Source of the DNA: DASUFH01 sp036274645
Lineage (GTDB): Bacteria > Acidobacteriota > Terriglobia > 20CM-2-55-15
Length of the DNA: 19,356 nt
Direction of reading: 5' to 3'
Assembly: GCA_036274645.1 (NCBI GenBank)
Contig: DASUFH010000150.1
Span: forward strand, 1 to 19,356
The notes under the pieces were generated by a model that was not told where the DNA came from, did not search any database, and saw only the letters and a program-made list of their open reading frames with translations. The position numbers were made by a program, and so were the translations under genes. How positions within the stretch are numbered: position 1 is the stretch's first letter; every line of letters begins with the position of its first letter. This document shows, piece by piece, positions 19,184 to 19,356 of the stretch.

Positions 19184-19356
19184 CGCCCCTTCATCACGAT
19201 CGTGCTCTCTTTGGTAATCAACCTGGTTATTGCCGGAACAAGAGGTGTCGGGACCACCATGACGGTTTGACCACGCTTGCGAAAGGCCGCTTCATCTTCT
19301 GCTACCGCTTCATCTTCGGTTTGATTCTCATAGTGTTCGAGCACGGCGCGCACGCG
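19102..19356 (-). CDS. Partial small cassette protein running into attC
   Basis: The frame is open at the right window edge, so the start is probably outside; a GTG at 19353 is the only start seen. It reads VRAVLEHYENQTEDEAVAED then EAAFRKRGQTVMVVPTPLVP, AITRLITKES and so on. Small proteins beginning (V)RAVLEHYE-x-QTE-(D/E)-EA-x-AEDEAAF, with a following EVP-x-x-LVP block, are known to me only as hypothetical proteins; an antitoxin-like role would be a guess. The last 25 or so residues (from HNKPLQPASG) are encoded by the attC site down to a TGA at 19102, which suggests loss of the original stop near the R'' box. Confidence 0.5.
   Translation of the reverse strand, partial: RVRAVLEHYENQTEDEAVAEDEAAFRKRGQTVMVVPTPLVPAITRLITKESTIVMKGRHNKPLQPASGAQRVRSSKRVSRAARG

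Larger units (their letters stand above)
14949..19356 (-). mobile_element. Integron gene-cassette array, right end beyond the window
   Basis: The region consists of short minus-strand ORFs separated by attC-like recombination sites, with almost nothing else. Three complete sites (17559-17657, 18458-18557, 19085-19183) are closely similar to each other, and a fourth (15203-15294) is a decayed relative. Further degenerate sites lie at 15399, 16129, 16734 and 16931. In each complete site the stem bulges fall on the L'' side when read on the minus strand, the orientation expected if the cassette ORFs end just before each site. Direction of reading and high site-to-site similarity suggest a sedentary chromosomal type. 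No tyrosine recombinase of IntI type is visible, so the integrase must be beyond position 19356 or absent. Confidence 0.8.

Noticed and set aside
1..19356. tRNA, rRNA or riboswitch genes
   Set aside because: No cloverleaf, rRNA core or recognisable riboswitch motif was found by eye on either strand.

Overview
The window reads like a chromosomal segment of a high-GC soil bacterium, most likely an Acidobacteriota (Vicinamibacteria/Solibacter-like). That is an inference from gene content: tannase/feruloyl-esterase paralogues, a secreted carboxypeptidase-regulatory-repeat protein, a YD-repeat protein of the type common in that phylum, and several families of palindromic intergenic repeats. No rRNA or tRNA gene was seen.

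Left part (1-4240, minus strand): after an edge region with two hairpins and a ~240-bp imperfect palindrome comes a tightly packed three-gene operon: PfkB-type sugar kinase, then a GH13_18 disaccharide phosphorylase (sucrose phosphorylase relative), then an MFS sugar transporter. Both junctions are ATGA stop/start overlaps. The logic is uptake, phosphorolysis to glucose-1-phosphate plus an acceptor, and phosphorylation of the acceptor. Acceptor-site residues of the phosphorylase differ from those of classical sucrose phosphorylase.

Middle part (4480-9798, plus strand): a good sigma70-like promoter precedes a remnant of an SGNH hydrolase and then three secreted hydrolases: a neutral-ceramidase-like protein and two tannase/feruloyl esterases. 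The second esterase has lost both cysteines of the family's CS-D-HC motif. A perfect 25-bp hairpin separates this group from the convergent nth gene (endonuclease III). A secreted multi-repeat protein, a secreted protein with an internally duplicated CxxC domain, and a YD-repeat protein follow. Intergenic spaces carry at least four palindromic repeat families resembling REP/REPIN elements; one family has seven copies at four loci.

Right part (14949-19356): this is the most interesting region and is best explained as an integron gene-cassette array read on the minus strand. Three sites of 99, 100 and 99 bp are full attC-like recombination sites. They have GCCCAAC/GTTRRRY-type ends, a long imperfect inverted repeat, and unpaired bases confined to the L'' side. 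Each lies directly after the stop codon of a minus-strand ORF, or overlaps that stop or the ORF itself. A fourth site (92 bp) is decayed, and several further half or stem-deleted sites keep the same L'-N6-R' spacing. The cassettes carry a small unknown protein (partial, right edge), a YcxB-like membrane protein, an unknown protein plus a small membrane protein, a HicA-like protein plus an antitoxin-like protein, a macrodomain protein, an orphan ORF, and two frameshifted cassette pseudogenes. The last pseudogene is cut off at the 3' end of the YD-repeat gene, which marks the distal end of the array. No integrase gene lies in the window. If one exists, it should be beyond the right edge; otherwise this is an integrase-less cassette cluster (CALIN).
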